A stretch of 64,000 nucleotides of DNA from Conexibacter sp. CPCC 205762 (GTDB lineage: Bacteria; Actinomycetota; Thermoleophilia; Solirubrobacterales; Solirubrobacteraceae). The notes under the pieces are model-generated. The model was not told where the DNA came from, did not search any database, and worked only from the letters and a program-made list of their open reading frames with translations. Shown piece after piece: positions 19,854-27,314 of this stretch (position 1 is the stretch's first letter; the number at the start of each line of letters is the position of its first letter). The stretch spans positions 1 through 64,000 of the forward strand of contig NZ_JAUTDN010000036.1 of assembly GCF_030646155.1 (NCBI RefSeq), written 5' to 3'. A program made the translations under genes and the position numbers.

Positions 19854-22847
19854 ATGGTCGGCATCGTCGTCGTCTCGCACAGCGCGCGGCTCGCCGAGGG
19901 CGTGGTCGAACTGGCGCGCGAGATGGGCGGCGACGTGCCGCTGATCGCCGCCGGCGGCCTGGAGCCGCCGGCTGAGGGCGAGCCGGCCCCGCTCGGCACC
20001 GACGCCGCCCGCGTGATGGCGGCGGTCGAGCAGGCCGACGACGGCTCCGGCAGCGGCGTGCTCGTGCTGATGGACCTCGGCTCGGCCGTCCTCAGCGCCG
20101 AGATGGCGATCGAGCTGCTCGCCCCCGAGACCCCGGTCCGCCTCGTCCCCGCCCCGCTGGTCGAAGGCGCCGTCGCAGCCGCCGTCGCCTCCCAGGCCGG
20201 CATGGATCTCGACGCCGTCGCCGCCGAGGCCCTCGGCGGCCTCGCCGGCAAACAGGCCCATCTCGCCGACCCCGACGCCCCGCCAGCCGACGCCTCCGCG
20301 CCCGCCGACGCCTCCGCGCCCGCCAACGCCTCCGCGCCCGCCGACGCCTCCGCGCCCGCCAACGCCTCCGCGCCCGGCGACGCCCCCGCGCCCGCCGACG
20401 CCCCCGCGCCCGCCAACGCCTCCGCGCCCGCTGACGCCTCCGCGCCCGCCGACGCCTCCGCGCCCGGCGACGCCCCCGCCGCCGCCGATGCCCCTACCGC
20501 GCCCGGCGACGCCCCCGCGGCCGCCGACGCCTCCCCGCGCGGCGACGCGGTCGAGGCGCGGTTCGCGGTGACGGTGGCGCAGGGGCTTCACGCGCGGCCG
20601 GCGGCGCGGTTCGTCCGCACCGCCGCGGCGCTCGACGCCGCGATCGAGGTCGAGAACGCCACCACCGGCGCCGGCCCCGCGCCGGCGACCTCGCTCAACG
20701 GGCTCGCGACACTCGGCGTGCGCGAAGGCCACGAGATCGTCGTCCGCGCCAGCGGCCCCGCCGCCGCGGAGGCCCTGCGCCAGCTCCGCGCCGTCGCCAC
20801 CGGCACCGAACCACCGACCTCCGGACGTCCGACCCCCTCTCGCCCCCGCGCGGCCGACGCGCCCATCGACGCGACGCCGCCATCCCGCCCCCTCCCGCCT
20901 GACGCGCCCGCGGGCGCGATCGCGGGGATCGCCAGCTCGCCGGGGATCGCGATCGGGCCGTTGCGGCTGCTCGGCGGCGGTGCGACGCACGATCCGCCGC
21001 CGATCGCGGAGGCGCCGGCCGGCTCGCCCGCGCAGGAGTGGACGGCGCTCAGCGCGGCCCGCGACAGCGTGCGGGGCGAGATCGAGCAGCGGCGCGAGCG
21101 GCTCGCGCGCGAGGTCGGCGAGGAGGAGGCCGAGATCCTCGACGCGCTCGCGCTCGTGCTCGACGACGACGCCCTGCTCACGCCCGCCCGCGACGCGATC
21201 GACGCCGGCCGCTCCGCCGGCCGCGCCTGGGCCGACGCCGTCGCCGCGATCGCCGACCGCTACCGCGCCCTCGACGACCCCTACCAGCGCGAACGCGCCG
21301 CCGACGTGATCGACGTCGGCGACCGCGTCCTGCGCGCGCTCGCCGCAGATCGCGGCTCGCCTGACGCAGATCGCGGCGCACCCGGCGCAGATCGCGGCGC
21401 ACCCGGCGCAGAGCGCGGCGCACCCGGCGCAGACCACGGCTCGCCTGACGCAGATCGCGGCGCACCCGGCGCAGACCACGGCTCGCCTGACGCAGATCGC
21501 GGCGCATCCGACGCAAACCGCGGCGCATCCGGCGAGGGCGACGGGCGGCGCCACATCCTCGTCGCGCGCGATCTGACGCCGATCGACGCCGCCGGGCTCG
21601 ACCGTGCGCTCGTGCTCGGGATCGCGACCGCCGCGGGCGGGCCAACCTCGCACGGTGCGATCCTCGCCCGCGCGCTCGGCGTCCCTGCCGTGCTCGGACT
21701 CGGCCCGGACCTGCTCGCTGCCGCCTCGCCGGCTGCCACCGCCGCGGCCGACGAGGCCGCGCCCGCATCGCGCGACGCCATCCTCGACGGCGACGCCGGG
21801 CTGCTGATCCCCACCGCGAGCGAGGCGACGCTGCGCGACTACCGCGAGCGGCGGGCGCGGGCCGCGGCGCAGGCGGAGCAGGCGCGGGCCGCGGCGCATG
21901 ATCCGGCCCGCACGCGCGACGACGTCCTGATCGAGGTCGCCGCCAACGCCGGCTCGGCCGCCGATGCGCGCGAGGCGCGCACCAGCGGCGCCGACGGCGT
22001 CGGGCTCTTCCGCACCGAGTTCGCCTTCCTCGACCGCGACGCCGCGCCGACCGAGGACGAGCAGGTCGCGATCTACTCAGAGGCGGCCGAGGCGCTCGAC
22101 GGCCGCCCGCTCGTGATCCGCACGCTCGACGCCGGCGCCGACAAGCCGCTCCCCTACCTCGGCATGCCGCCGGAGCAGAACCCGTTCCTCGGCGTCCGCG
22201 GCCTGCGCCTCGGGCTCGCCCGACCGGAGCTGCTCAGCGCCCAGCTGCGGGCGATCGTCCGCACCGCCGCCGAGCACGAGAACGTCAAGCTGATGTTCCC
22301 GATGGTCGCGACGATCGAGGAGTTGCGCGCCGCCCGCGCCCTGCTCGACGAAGCGCGCGAAGCGACACGCGCCACATCGCAACGCGGCTTCGAGACGGGG
22401 ATCATGATCGAGGTCCCGGCCGCCGCGCTGACCGCCGTCCAGCTCGCCCGCGAGGTCGACTTCTTCTCGCTCGGCACCAACGACCTGACCCAGTACGTGC
22501 TCGCCGCCGAGCGCGGCAACGCCGCCCTCGCCCAGCTCGCCGACGGCCTCCACCCCGCCGTCCTGCGACTGATCGACGAGGTCTGCAGAGCGGCCCGCGC
22601 CCACGGCCGCTGGGTCGGCGTCTGCGGCGAGCTGGCGGCGGACCCGCTCGCCGCGCCGCTGCTGGTCGGCCTCGGGGTGCGGGAGCTGTCGGTCGCGAGC
22701 CCGTCGGTCGCGGCCGTCAAGCAGGCCGTGCGCCAGCTCGACGCCGACGAGGCGGCCGCGCTCGCGCACGCCGCCCTCGCGGCCGAGTCGGCCGCCGCGG
22801 TGCGGACCTTGGCCGTTTCCGACGACGGCGCTGCGGGCAGGCGATGA
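19854..22847 (+). CDS. dhaM: PTS polyprotein DhaM: EIIA-HPr-complete enzyme I with repeat linkers
   Basis: 997-residue phosphoryl donor for DhaL. Domains in order: EIIA of the mannose/DhaM type (residues 1-140, VVVSHSARLAEGV, active His9); an Ala/Pro/Asp/Asn/Ser repeat linker (about 144-228); HPr (about 233-315, QGLHARPAARF, active His246); enzyme I from about 356 (IAGIASSPGIAIGP). A seven-residue repeat (ADRGAPG type) interrupts enzyme I at about 498-562. After it come active His600 (GGPTSHGAILAR), the PEP-binding barrel (GVGLFRTEFAFLDR, SLGTNDLTQYVLA) and the active Cys924 (VCGELAADP). E. coli DhaM stops after a partial enzyme I; this one looks complete, so it could take phosphate directly from PEP. 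Confidence 0.93.
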   Translation: MVGIVVVSHSARLAEGVVELAREMGGDVPLIAAGGLEPPAEGEPAPLGTDAARVMAAVEQADDGSGSGVLVLMDLGSAVLSAEMAIELLAPETPVRLVPAPLVEGAVAAAVASQAGMDLDAVAAEALGGLAGKQAHLADPDAPPADASAPADASAPANASAPADASAPANASAPGDAPAPADAPAPANASAPADASAPADASAPGDAPAAADAPTAPGDAPAAADASPRGDAVEARFAVTVAQGLHARPAARFVRTAAALDAAIEVENATTGAGPAPATSLNGLATLGVREGHEIVVRASGPAAAEALRQLRAVATGTEPPTSGRPTPSRPRAADAPIDATPPSRPLPPDAPAGAIAGIASSPGIAIGPLRLLGGGATHDPPPIAEAPAGSPAQEWTALSAARDSVRGEIEQRRERLAREVGEEEAEILDALALVLDDDALLTPARDAIDAGRSAGRAWADAVAAIADRYRALDDPYQRERAADVIDVGDRVLRALAADRGSPDADRGAPGADRGAPGAERGAPGADHGSPDADRGAPGADHGSPDADRGASDANRGASGEGDGRRHILVARDLTPIDAAGLDRALVLGIATAAGGPTSHGAILARALGVPAVLGLGPDLLAAASPAATAAADEAAPASRDAILDGDAGLLIPTASEATLRDYRERRARAAAQAEQARAAAHDPARTRDDVLIEVAANAGSAADAREARTSGADGVGLFRTEFAFLDRDAAPTEDEQVAIYSEAAEALDGRPLVIRTLDAGADKPLPYLGMPPEQNPFLGVRGLRLGLARPELLSAQLRAIVRTAAEHENVKLMFPMVATIEELRAARALLDEAREATRATSQRGFETGIMIEVPAAALTAVQLAREVDFFSLGTNDLTQYVLAAERGNAALAQLADGLHPAVLRLIDEVCRAARAHGRWVGVCGELAADPLAAPLLVGLGVRELSVASPSVAAVKQAVRQLDADEAAALAHAALAAESAAAVRTLAVSDDGAAGRR
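20284..20545 (+). repeat. Tandem repeat in dhaM linker 1 (18-base units)
   Basis: Imperfect 18-base units of the form GCCGACGCCTCCGCGCCC encode six-residue repeats ADASAP/ANASAP/GDAPAP between the EIIA and HPr domains. Units differ by single substitutions, and the reading frame is kept throughout. Likely a flexible tether; its copy number may vary between strains. Confidence 0.85.
21346..21540 (+). repeat. Tandem repeat inside enzyme I domain of dhaM (21-base units)
   Basis: About nine 21-base units of the form GCAGATCGCGGCGCACCCGGC encode seven-residue repeats ADRGAPG/ADHGSPD. They interrupt the enzyme I N-terminal domain about 40 residues before its active His. All units are in frame and no stop is introduced. 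Confidence 0.85.
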
Positions 22848-22878
22848 GGACTCCGAACCCGAACGAGAGGAGCACCAC

Positions 22879-23166
22879 GTGCTCGCCATCACGGAGACCG
22901 CAGCCGAAGCGATCCGCGGCATCGTCGCCGCGCCGGAGATCCCAGACGGAGCCGGCATCCGGATCGCGACCCAGCCCGGCGCGGAGCAACCAGGGCCGCT
23001 GGAGGTGACGGTCGCCGAGGTCCCGGCCGATCACGATCAGGTGCTCGACGCCGACGGCGCGCGCGTCTTCGTCGAGGAGGGCGCGGCGCTGATCCTGGAC
23101 GACAAGACGCTCGACGCGCAGGTCGAGGGCCAGAGGGTCGGCTTCTTCATTGGCGAGCAGGTCTAG
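22879..23166 (+). CDS. HesB/IscA-fold protein lacking cysteines
   Basis: 95 residues, starting with GTG at 22879 behind a good ribosome site (GAGAGGAG). The pattern LAITETAAEAIRGIV, then GAGIRIATQ, VFVEEGAALILDDKTLDAQ and GFFIGEQV follows the A-type Fe-S carrier (HesB/IscA) fold. All three cluster-binding cysteines are missing; the protein has no Cys. Such Cys-less relatives are annotated in Actinobacteria as Fe-S biosynthesis-like proteins, but they cannot hold a cluster in the known way. Function unknown. Convergent with the TauE/SafE gene, overlapping its last codon. Confidence 0.75.
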   Translation: MLAITETAAEAIRGIVAAPEIPDGAGIRIATQPGAEQPGPLEVTVAEVPADHDQVLDADGARVFVEEGAALILDDKTLDAQVEGQRVGFFIGEQV

Positions 23167-23924
23167 CGCGTCAGCAGCTGCACGATCGCGACGACGCCGA
23201 CGACCACGATCACGGCTCGCAGCACCTGCGGCGGCAGCCGGCGACCCACATGGGCGCCGAGCTGCCCGCCCGCGGCCGAGCCGACCGCCAGCAGCGCGAC
23301 CGCCTCCCACGCGACGTGGGCGACGAAGACGAAGACGATCCCGGCGACGAGATTGACGATCATCGCCAGCACGTTCTTCAAGGCGTTGACGCGCTGCATC
23401 TCCTCGTCCAGCGTCAGGCCGAAGATCGCCAGCAGGATGATCCCCTGCGCGGCACCGAAGTAGCCGCCGTAGACGCCCGTCAGGTAGCCGAGCAGGAAGG
23501 TCCCGGCGCCGCCCTCGCGCGGCGGCGCGTCGGGGTGGCGGCGGTCGGCGAGCGCGCGCGCCAGCCGCGGCTGGAAGACGACCAGCACGAGCGCGAGGAA
23601 GATCATCACCGGCACGATCGCCTCGAAGGCGGCGTCCGGCAGCACGAACAGCAGCCCCGCGCCGGAGGCGCCGCCGAGCAGCGAGGCGGCGCCATAGCGG
23701 ATCACCCGCCCGCGCTGGCCGGCCAGCTCGCGACGGTAGCCGTAGGCGCCCGAGAGCGAGCCCGGCACGAGCCCGAGCGAGTTCGAGACGTTGGCCGTGA
23801 TCGGCGAGTAGCCGACCCCGAGCAGGACCGGGAAGGTGATCAGCGTGCCGCTGCCGACGACGGTGTTGATCGTGCCCGCGGCGACCCCGGCCGCCAGCAC
23901 GAGCAGGCACTGCAGCAGCGACAC
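23163..23924 (-). CDS. TauE/SafE-family membrane exporter (sulfite/anion permease-like)
   Basis: About 253 residues and seven to eight membrane helices. The TauE/SafE hallmarks are GTINTVVGSGTLITFPVLL near the N-terminus and GYLTGVYGGYFGAAQGI in the middle, two inverted halves of the fold. The family moves sulfite, sulfoacetate or related anions; the substrate here is unknown. The start is probably GTG at 23924, one base past the stop of the GroES-like gene, implying cotranscription. An upstream in-frame ATG at 23951 would overlap that gene. Confidence 0.85.
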   Translation of the reverse strand: MSLLQCLLVLAAGVAAGTINTVVGSGTLITFPVLLGVGYSPITANVSNSLGLVPGSLSGAYGYRRELAGQRGRVIRYGAASLLGGASGAGLLFVLPDAAFEAIVPVMIFLALVLVVFQPRLARALADRRHPDAPPREGGAGTFLLGYLTGVYGGYFGAAQGIILLAIFGLTLDEEMQRVNALKNVLAMIVNLVAGIVFVFVAHVAWEAVALLAVGSAAGGQLGAHVGRRLPPQVLRAVIVVVGVVAIVQLLTR

Positions 23925-23925
23925 G

Positions 23926-24240
23926 TCAGTCCGGCACGGCGACCAGCTCAAGCACGCCGAGCAGCTCGCCGACGCGGCAGACCAGCAGCCGCTCCTCGTC
24001 GACCTCGACCCACGAGCCGGCCGACGCCGGGAAGACGACGTGGTCGCCCGGTCTGACGGGCATCGTCACGCCGACGTGCGCCCACCAGTCGAGCCCCTGG
24101 CCGACGGCGAGCACGATCCCGTGCTGCGGCGGTGGCTCGTGCGTGCCCGCCGGAACGACCAAGCCGGACTCGCGTACGCGGTCCGGCTCGAGCTCCTTGA
24201 TGACGACGCGGTCGAAGAGGGGGCGCAGCTGATTCCGCAT
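23926..24240 (-). CDS. GroES-like (Cpn10) small protein
   Basis: 104 residues with the co-chaperonin fold: PLFDRVVIKELEPDRVRESGLVVP at the start, GIVLAVGQG, MPVRPGDHVVF and a C-terminal VCRVGELLGVLE. Bona fide GroES has a mobile loop ending in a hydrophobic tripeptide; here the corresponding loop carries ESGLVVPAGTHEPPPQHG, so binding to GroEL is uncertain. No groEL follows. The ATG at 24240 has no Shine-Dalgarno; a 12-bp hairpin sits just upstream on the transcript. It lies downstream of htrA on the same strand and is followed at once by the TauE gene. Confidence 0.8.
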   Translation of the reverse strand: MRNQLRPLFDRVVIKELEPDRVRESGLVVPAGTHEPPPQHGIVLAVGQGLDWWAHVGVTMPVRPGDHVVFPASAGSWVEVDEERLLVCRVGELLGVLELVAVPD

Positions 24241-24254
24241 CCGACAAAGGATAA

Positions 24255-24290
24255 GAGCCCGACCGGAGAAGGGGATTCCCGGCCGGGCTC
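24255..24290 (-). promoter_or_regulatory. Hairpin directly upstream of groES-like gene
   Basis: GAGCCCGACCGG / CCGGCCGGGCTC, 12-bp stem with one mismatch and a 12-base loop. On the minus strand it ends 14 bases before the ATG at 24240, where a ribosome site would be expected but is absent. Confidence 0.5.
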
Positions 24291-24334
24291 GTCCTGCGTC
24301 CTCCTCCCAGGACCCGTGTCCTGCGGGTCCAGCT

Positions 24335-24371
24335 GCCCGGCCGACAGCAGGGGACAGGCTGTCGGCCGGGC
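24335..24371. terminator. Strong 14-bp hairpin between htrA and groES-like gene
   Basis: GCCCGGCCGACAGC pairs perfectly with GCTGTCGGCCGGGC across a nine-base loop. Only a short T tract follows on the plus side and none on the minus side, so it may be a factor-dependent terminator, an attenuator or an mRNA end-protecting structure for htrA. A smaller hairpin (GACCCG/CGGGTC, 24311-24329) lies next to it. Confidence 0.5.
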
Positions 24372-24375
24372 GTTT

Positions 24376-24420
24376 CCTGCTCCGCACGGCACGGGGGGGG
24401 TTGCGAGCGGGCGGAGCAGG
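24376..24420. terminator. 10-bp hairpin with G-rich loop after htrA
   Basis: CCTGCTCCGC (24376-24385) and GCGGAGCAGG (24411-24420) are perfect inverted repeats around a 25-base loop containing eight consecutive G. It is closest to the htrA stop and is the first structure met by its transcript after a short direct repeat. Confidence 0.45.
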
Positions 24421-24427
24421 AAGCTTG

Positions 24428-24455
24428 TGAAGCGGGGTGAAGCGGGGTGAAGCGG
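24428..24455. repeat. Ten-base direct repeat after htrA stop
   Basis: TGAAGCGGGG occurs twice, with a third shortened copy (TGAAGCGG), directly abutting the htrA stop codon at 24456. Function unknown; it may be replication slippage. Confidence 0.6.
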
Positions 24456-25796
24456 TTACGGCATCAGCTGCTGGAGCAGCTGCTCCGGGTCGATCTGCTG
24501 CTGGCTCTGCCCCTGCTGACCCTGGCTCTGGCCCTGCTGACCGTACGGGTCGCTCTGGCCGTAGGGATCGGACTGCTGGCCGTAGGGGTCGCTCTGCTGC
24601 GGGAGCTGCTGCTGCGGATCGGTCTGCTGCTGCTGGGGATCGACCTGCTGCTGCGGGTCAACCTGCTGCTGGCTCTGCGACGAGGAGGTCGCCGCGCCGG
24701 CCGGCTGCTCGCCGAGCGTCACGCTGATCGTCTTCTCCGCGTTGTCGCGGCGGACGGTCAGCTCGACCTTGTCGCCGACCGACTTGCCGTTGACGAAGCC
24801 CGACAGCGCCGAGGCGTCGGCGACGCTTCTGCCGTCGAAGCCGACGATCACGTCACCGGCCTGCAGGCCCGCGTCGGCCGCCGGGCCGTCGGAGGTGAGC
24901 GAGGAGACGGTCGCGCCGGTGCCGCTCTCGGTCGCGCCCATCTGGACGCCGAGGTAGGCGTGCTTGACGGAGCCGCTCTGCTCGAGCTGCTCGACGACGT
25001 TCTTGACGGTGTTGGAGGGCGCCGCGAAGCCGATGCCGACGTTGCCCTCGGAGCTGCTCGACCCGGTCAGGATCTGCGAGTTGACGCCGATCACGTGACC
25101 CTCGTCGTCGAGCAGCGGGCCGCCCGAGTTGCCGGGGTTGATCGGGGCGTCGGTCTGGATCACGCCGGAGATCGTGTAGCCGTTGGGAGCGGTCATCTGG
25201 CGCTGGAGCGCGGAGACGACGCCGGTCGTGAGCGTGCGGTCGAGGCCGAACGGGTTGCCGATCGCGAAGACGTTGTCGCCGACGGTGAGCGCGTCGGAGT
25301 CGGCGAAGGAGAGCGGCTTGAGGTTGCTGTCGCCGCTGACCTTCAGCAGCGCGATGTCGGTCGACTCGTCCTTGCCGACGACCTCCGCTCTCTGCGTGTT
25401 GCCGTCGCCGATCTTGACGGTGACCGAGGCGGCGCCGTTGACGACGTGGGCGTTGGTGACGATGTAGCCGTCCTTGGAGACGACGAAGCCGGAGCCGGTC
25501 GCCTCGCCCGACTGACCGGACTGCTCGGAGTACGGGTCGGCGGAGGAGGACTGGGCGGTGATCTCGGAGGTGATGTAGACGACGGAGTCGCTCGCGTCGG
25601 CGTAGATCTGCTTGGCGGAGAGCGCGGAGCCGCTGCTCTGCGCGACGCTGACCTTCTGCGGCTGCGCGGAGGCAGGCTCGATGACGGTCTTGGTGCCGCC
25701 GCCGTCGTCGCCGACGACGCCGACGACCACAGCGCCGCCCGCAGCGCCGAGAACGGCTGCCGCGGCGAGGGTGACGATGGCCTTGGGCGTGTTCAT
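24456..25796 (-). CDS. HtrA/DegP-like serine protease with one PDZ domain
   Basis: 446-residue extracytoplasmic quality-control protease. A single N-terminal membrane segment (AIVTLAAAAVLGAAGGAVVVGVV) acts as anchor. The trypsin-like domain carries the triad in VTNAHVV (His), DIALLKV (Asp) and NPGNSGGPLLD (Ser). One PDZ follows (YLGVQMG, GLQAGDVIVGFDG). The last 80 residues are a low-complexity tail of Gln, Pro, Asp and Tyr-Gly repeats (VDPQQQ, SDPYGQ), unusual for HtrA. It precedes the GroES-like gene on the same strand across a hairpin-rich spacer; both are stress-type functions. Confidence 0.93.
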   Translation of the reverse strand: MNTPKAIVTLAAAAVLGAAGGAVVVGVVGDDGGGTKTVIEPASAQPQKVSVAQSSGSALSAKQIYADASDSVVYITSEITAQSSSADPYSEQSGQSGEATGSGFVVSKDGYIVTNAHVVNGAASVTVKIGDGNTQRAEVVGKDESTDIALLKVSGDSNLKPLSFADSDALTVGDNVFAIGNPFGLDRTLTTGVVSALQRQMTAPNGYTISGVIQTDAPINPGNSGGPLLDDEGHVIGVNSQILTGSSSSEGNVGIGFAAPSNTVKNVVEQLEQSGSVKHAYLGVQMGATESGTGATVSSLTSDGPAADAGLQAGDVIVGFDGRSVADASALSGFVNGKSVGDKVELTVRRDNAEKTISVTLGEQPAGAATSSSQSQQQVDPQQQVDPQQQQTDPQQQLPQQSDPYGQQSDPYGQSDPYGQQGQSQGQQGQSQQQIDPEQLLQQLMP

Positions 25797-25903
25797 GACG
25801 ATCAGGATGCGCTGACTTCCTGAGTCGTCACTGAAGCGTTTGTAAGCGGTTCCCCAAGACTCCTAAGGAATCGCTGAACGCGCCGTCGCGCGCGAGCGCG
25901 TGC

Positions 25904-26482
25904 TCAGCCCAGCCAGCTGCCGCCGAGGAAGCGCTCGATCCGCTTCGTGACCTTCTTCAGCGAGCCGAGCGACGCGATCGGGTCGCGCGGGATCTGCAGG
26001 CTGTGGTCGTGGCCGACCAGCTCGACGCGGTCGATCAGCGCGTTGGAGCCGACGCCGTCCGGCTGCCAGGTCGGGTCCTCGGTGCCGCCGACCATCAGCA
26101 GCGGCCGCGTCGCCTCCGCGATCGCATCGCGCACCTCCGGCCGGTCGAGCAGCGGCGTCAGCCAGATCGCCGGCAGCTCGCGGTCGCGCGCGAGGTCGGC
26201 GACGTGGCTGGAGAGCGACTTGCCGATCACGATCGTCGTCGGCGCGGGATCGTGGTCGAGCGCGCGCGTGGCGCGGTCGCGGATCCACGCGAACGGGTCG
26301 CTGCCGGCCGCCGGCTCCTCCAGCAGCTCGAGCACGCCGAAGCCCTTCGCCAGCGCCACTTCACGTGCGAACCACAGCAGTGGAGCGCGAGTTGGATAGC
26401 GTGCGCCTGGCAGGATCACCACGCGCCGCTCGGCCTCGGGCCGGTGGAAGGCGACTGGGAAGGCTGACTCGCTCGCGCTCAC
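25904..26482 (-). CDS. Small alpha/beta-hydrolase-fold protein
   Basis: 192 residues. The layout resembles a compact alpha/beta hydrolase: VVILPGARYPTRAPLLWF, nucleophile-like GKSLSS in IVIGKSLSSHVAD, acid in LMVGGTEDPTW and His in VGHDHSLQ. The order Ser-Asp-His fits the fold, so catalysis is plausible, but the family and substrate are not recognised. Divergent from the sulfotransferase-like gene. The stretch 25797-25903, between it and htrA, holds no gene; it should contain the htrA promoter, but I could not identify a convincing one. Confidence 0.7.
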   Translation of the reverse strand: MSASESAFPVAFHRPEAERRVVILPGARYPTRAPLLWFAREVALAKGFGVLELLEEPAAGSDPFAWIRDRATRALDHDPAPTTIVIGKSLSSHVADLARDRELPAIWLTPLLDRPEVRDAIAEATRPLLMVGGTEDPTWQPDGVGSNALIDRVELVGHDHSLQIPRDPIASLGSLKKVTKRIERFLGGSWLG

Positions 26483-26566
26483 ATGCGGGAGCCTAGCTCA
26501 GCGCAACCTGGAGCCGGCCCGGCGGTTGTGGTGGTCGACAAGCGATTTCCCCCGATCGGAGACTGG

Positions 26567-27268
26567 ATGAAGATCATCGGCGCTGGACTTCCCCGGACCG
26601 CGACGACGACCCAGTGGCTCGCCCTGAGACAGCTCGGGCTGCCGACGTACCACATGAAGGACATGATGGAGGACCTCAGAAGAGGGGTCGACGTGTGGCG
26701 TCGGGCCTACCTCGGCCAGCAGCCGTGGGACGAGGTCTTCGACGGGTTCGAGGCGACCGTCGACTGGCCGGCGGCGTACCACTGGCGCGAGCTGATGGAC
26801 CACTACCCGGACGCGAAGATCCTGCTGAGCGTGCGCGACGGGGACGCGTGGGCGAGATCGATGAACGACACGATCGTGCAGATCTACTTCGGCGACTCGT
26901 TCATGCGCGCGATGTGCCTGGCCCGCTACCGCATCGACCCGGACTGGGCGGCGTGGATGGACCTCAACATCGACACCTTCTGGAAGGGCCCGCGCGGCAC
27001 GCTCGCCAACACCTTCGGCGAGCGCGACAAGCTGGTCGAGGCGATGGAGCGCTGGAACGACGAGGTCAAGTCGACCGTCCCGGCCGACCGCCTGATCATC
27101 TGGAAGCCGCAGGACGGCTGGGAGCCGATCTGCGAGGCGCTCGGCCTCCCGGTCCCGAGCGAGCCGCTGCCGCACGCGTTCGACACCGAGATCTTCAAGT
27201 CGTCGATCACCGGCGGCGCGATCCAGGCCGTCGGCGACTACTGGGCCAAGCAGCAGGCGCAGGCCTAA
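26567..27268 (+). CDS. Sulfotransferase-family protein (Sulfotransferase_4 type)
   Basis: 233 residues. The 5'-phosphosulfate-binding loop is GAGLPRTATTT at the N-terminus. Then YHMKDMMED, the region KILLSVRDGDAWARSMNDT (3'-phosphate-binding Arg/Ser), and a C-terminal LGLPVPSEPLPH. The pattern matches the PAPS-dependent sulfotransferase-like proteins common in Actinobacteria and fungi; the acceptor is unknown. The ATG at 26567 (MKIIGAGLP) is chosen because the conserved domain begins there; upstream in-frame codons add an unconserved stretch. GGAGA precedes the start. The gene ends at a shared terminator with the next, convergent gene. Confidence 0.85.
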   Translation: MKIIGAGLPRTATTTQWLALRQLGLPTYHMKDMMEDLRRGVDVWRRAYLGQQPWDEVFDGFEATVDWPAAYHWRELMDHYPDAKILLSVRDGDAWARSMNDTIVQIYFGDSFMRAMCLARYRIDPDWAAWMDLNIDTFWKGPRGTLANTFGERDKLVEAMERWNDEVKSTVPADRLIIWKPQDGWEPICEALGLPVPSEPLPHAFDTEIFKSSITGGAIQAVGDYWAKQQAQA

Positions 27269-27284
27269 CCAGCTCGCCGTTTCC

Positions 27285-27314
27285 GCGGCGCCGTCTCCCA
27301 GCGAGCGGCGCCGC
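27285..27314. terminator. Bidirectional hairpin between convergent genes
   Basis: GCGGCGCCG and CGGCGCCGC form a perfect 9-bp stem around a 12-base loop, between the stop at 27268 and the stop at 27315. There is no T tract, so termination would have to be factor-assisted. Confidence 0.5.

Noticed and set aside
20281..21540. Possible CRISPR array from the repeats
   Set aside because: Units are 18 and 21 bases, back to back with no spacers and in frame with the PTS protein.
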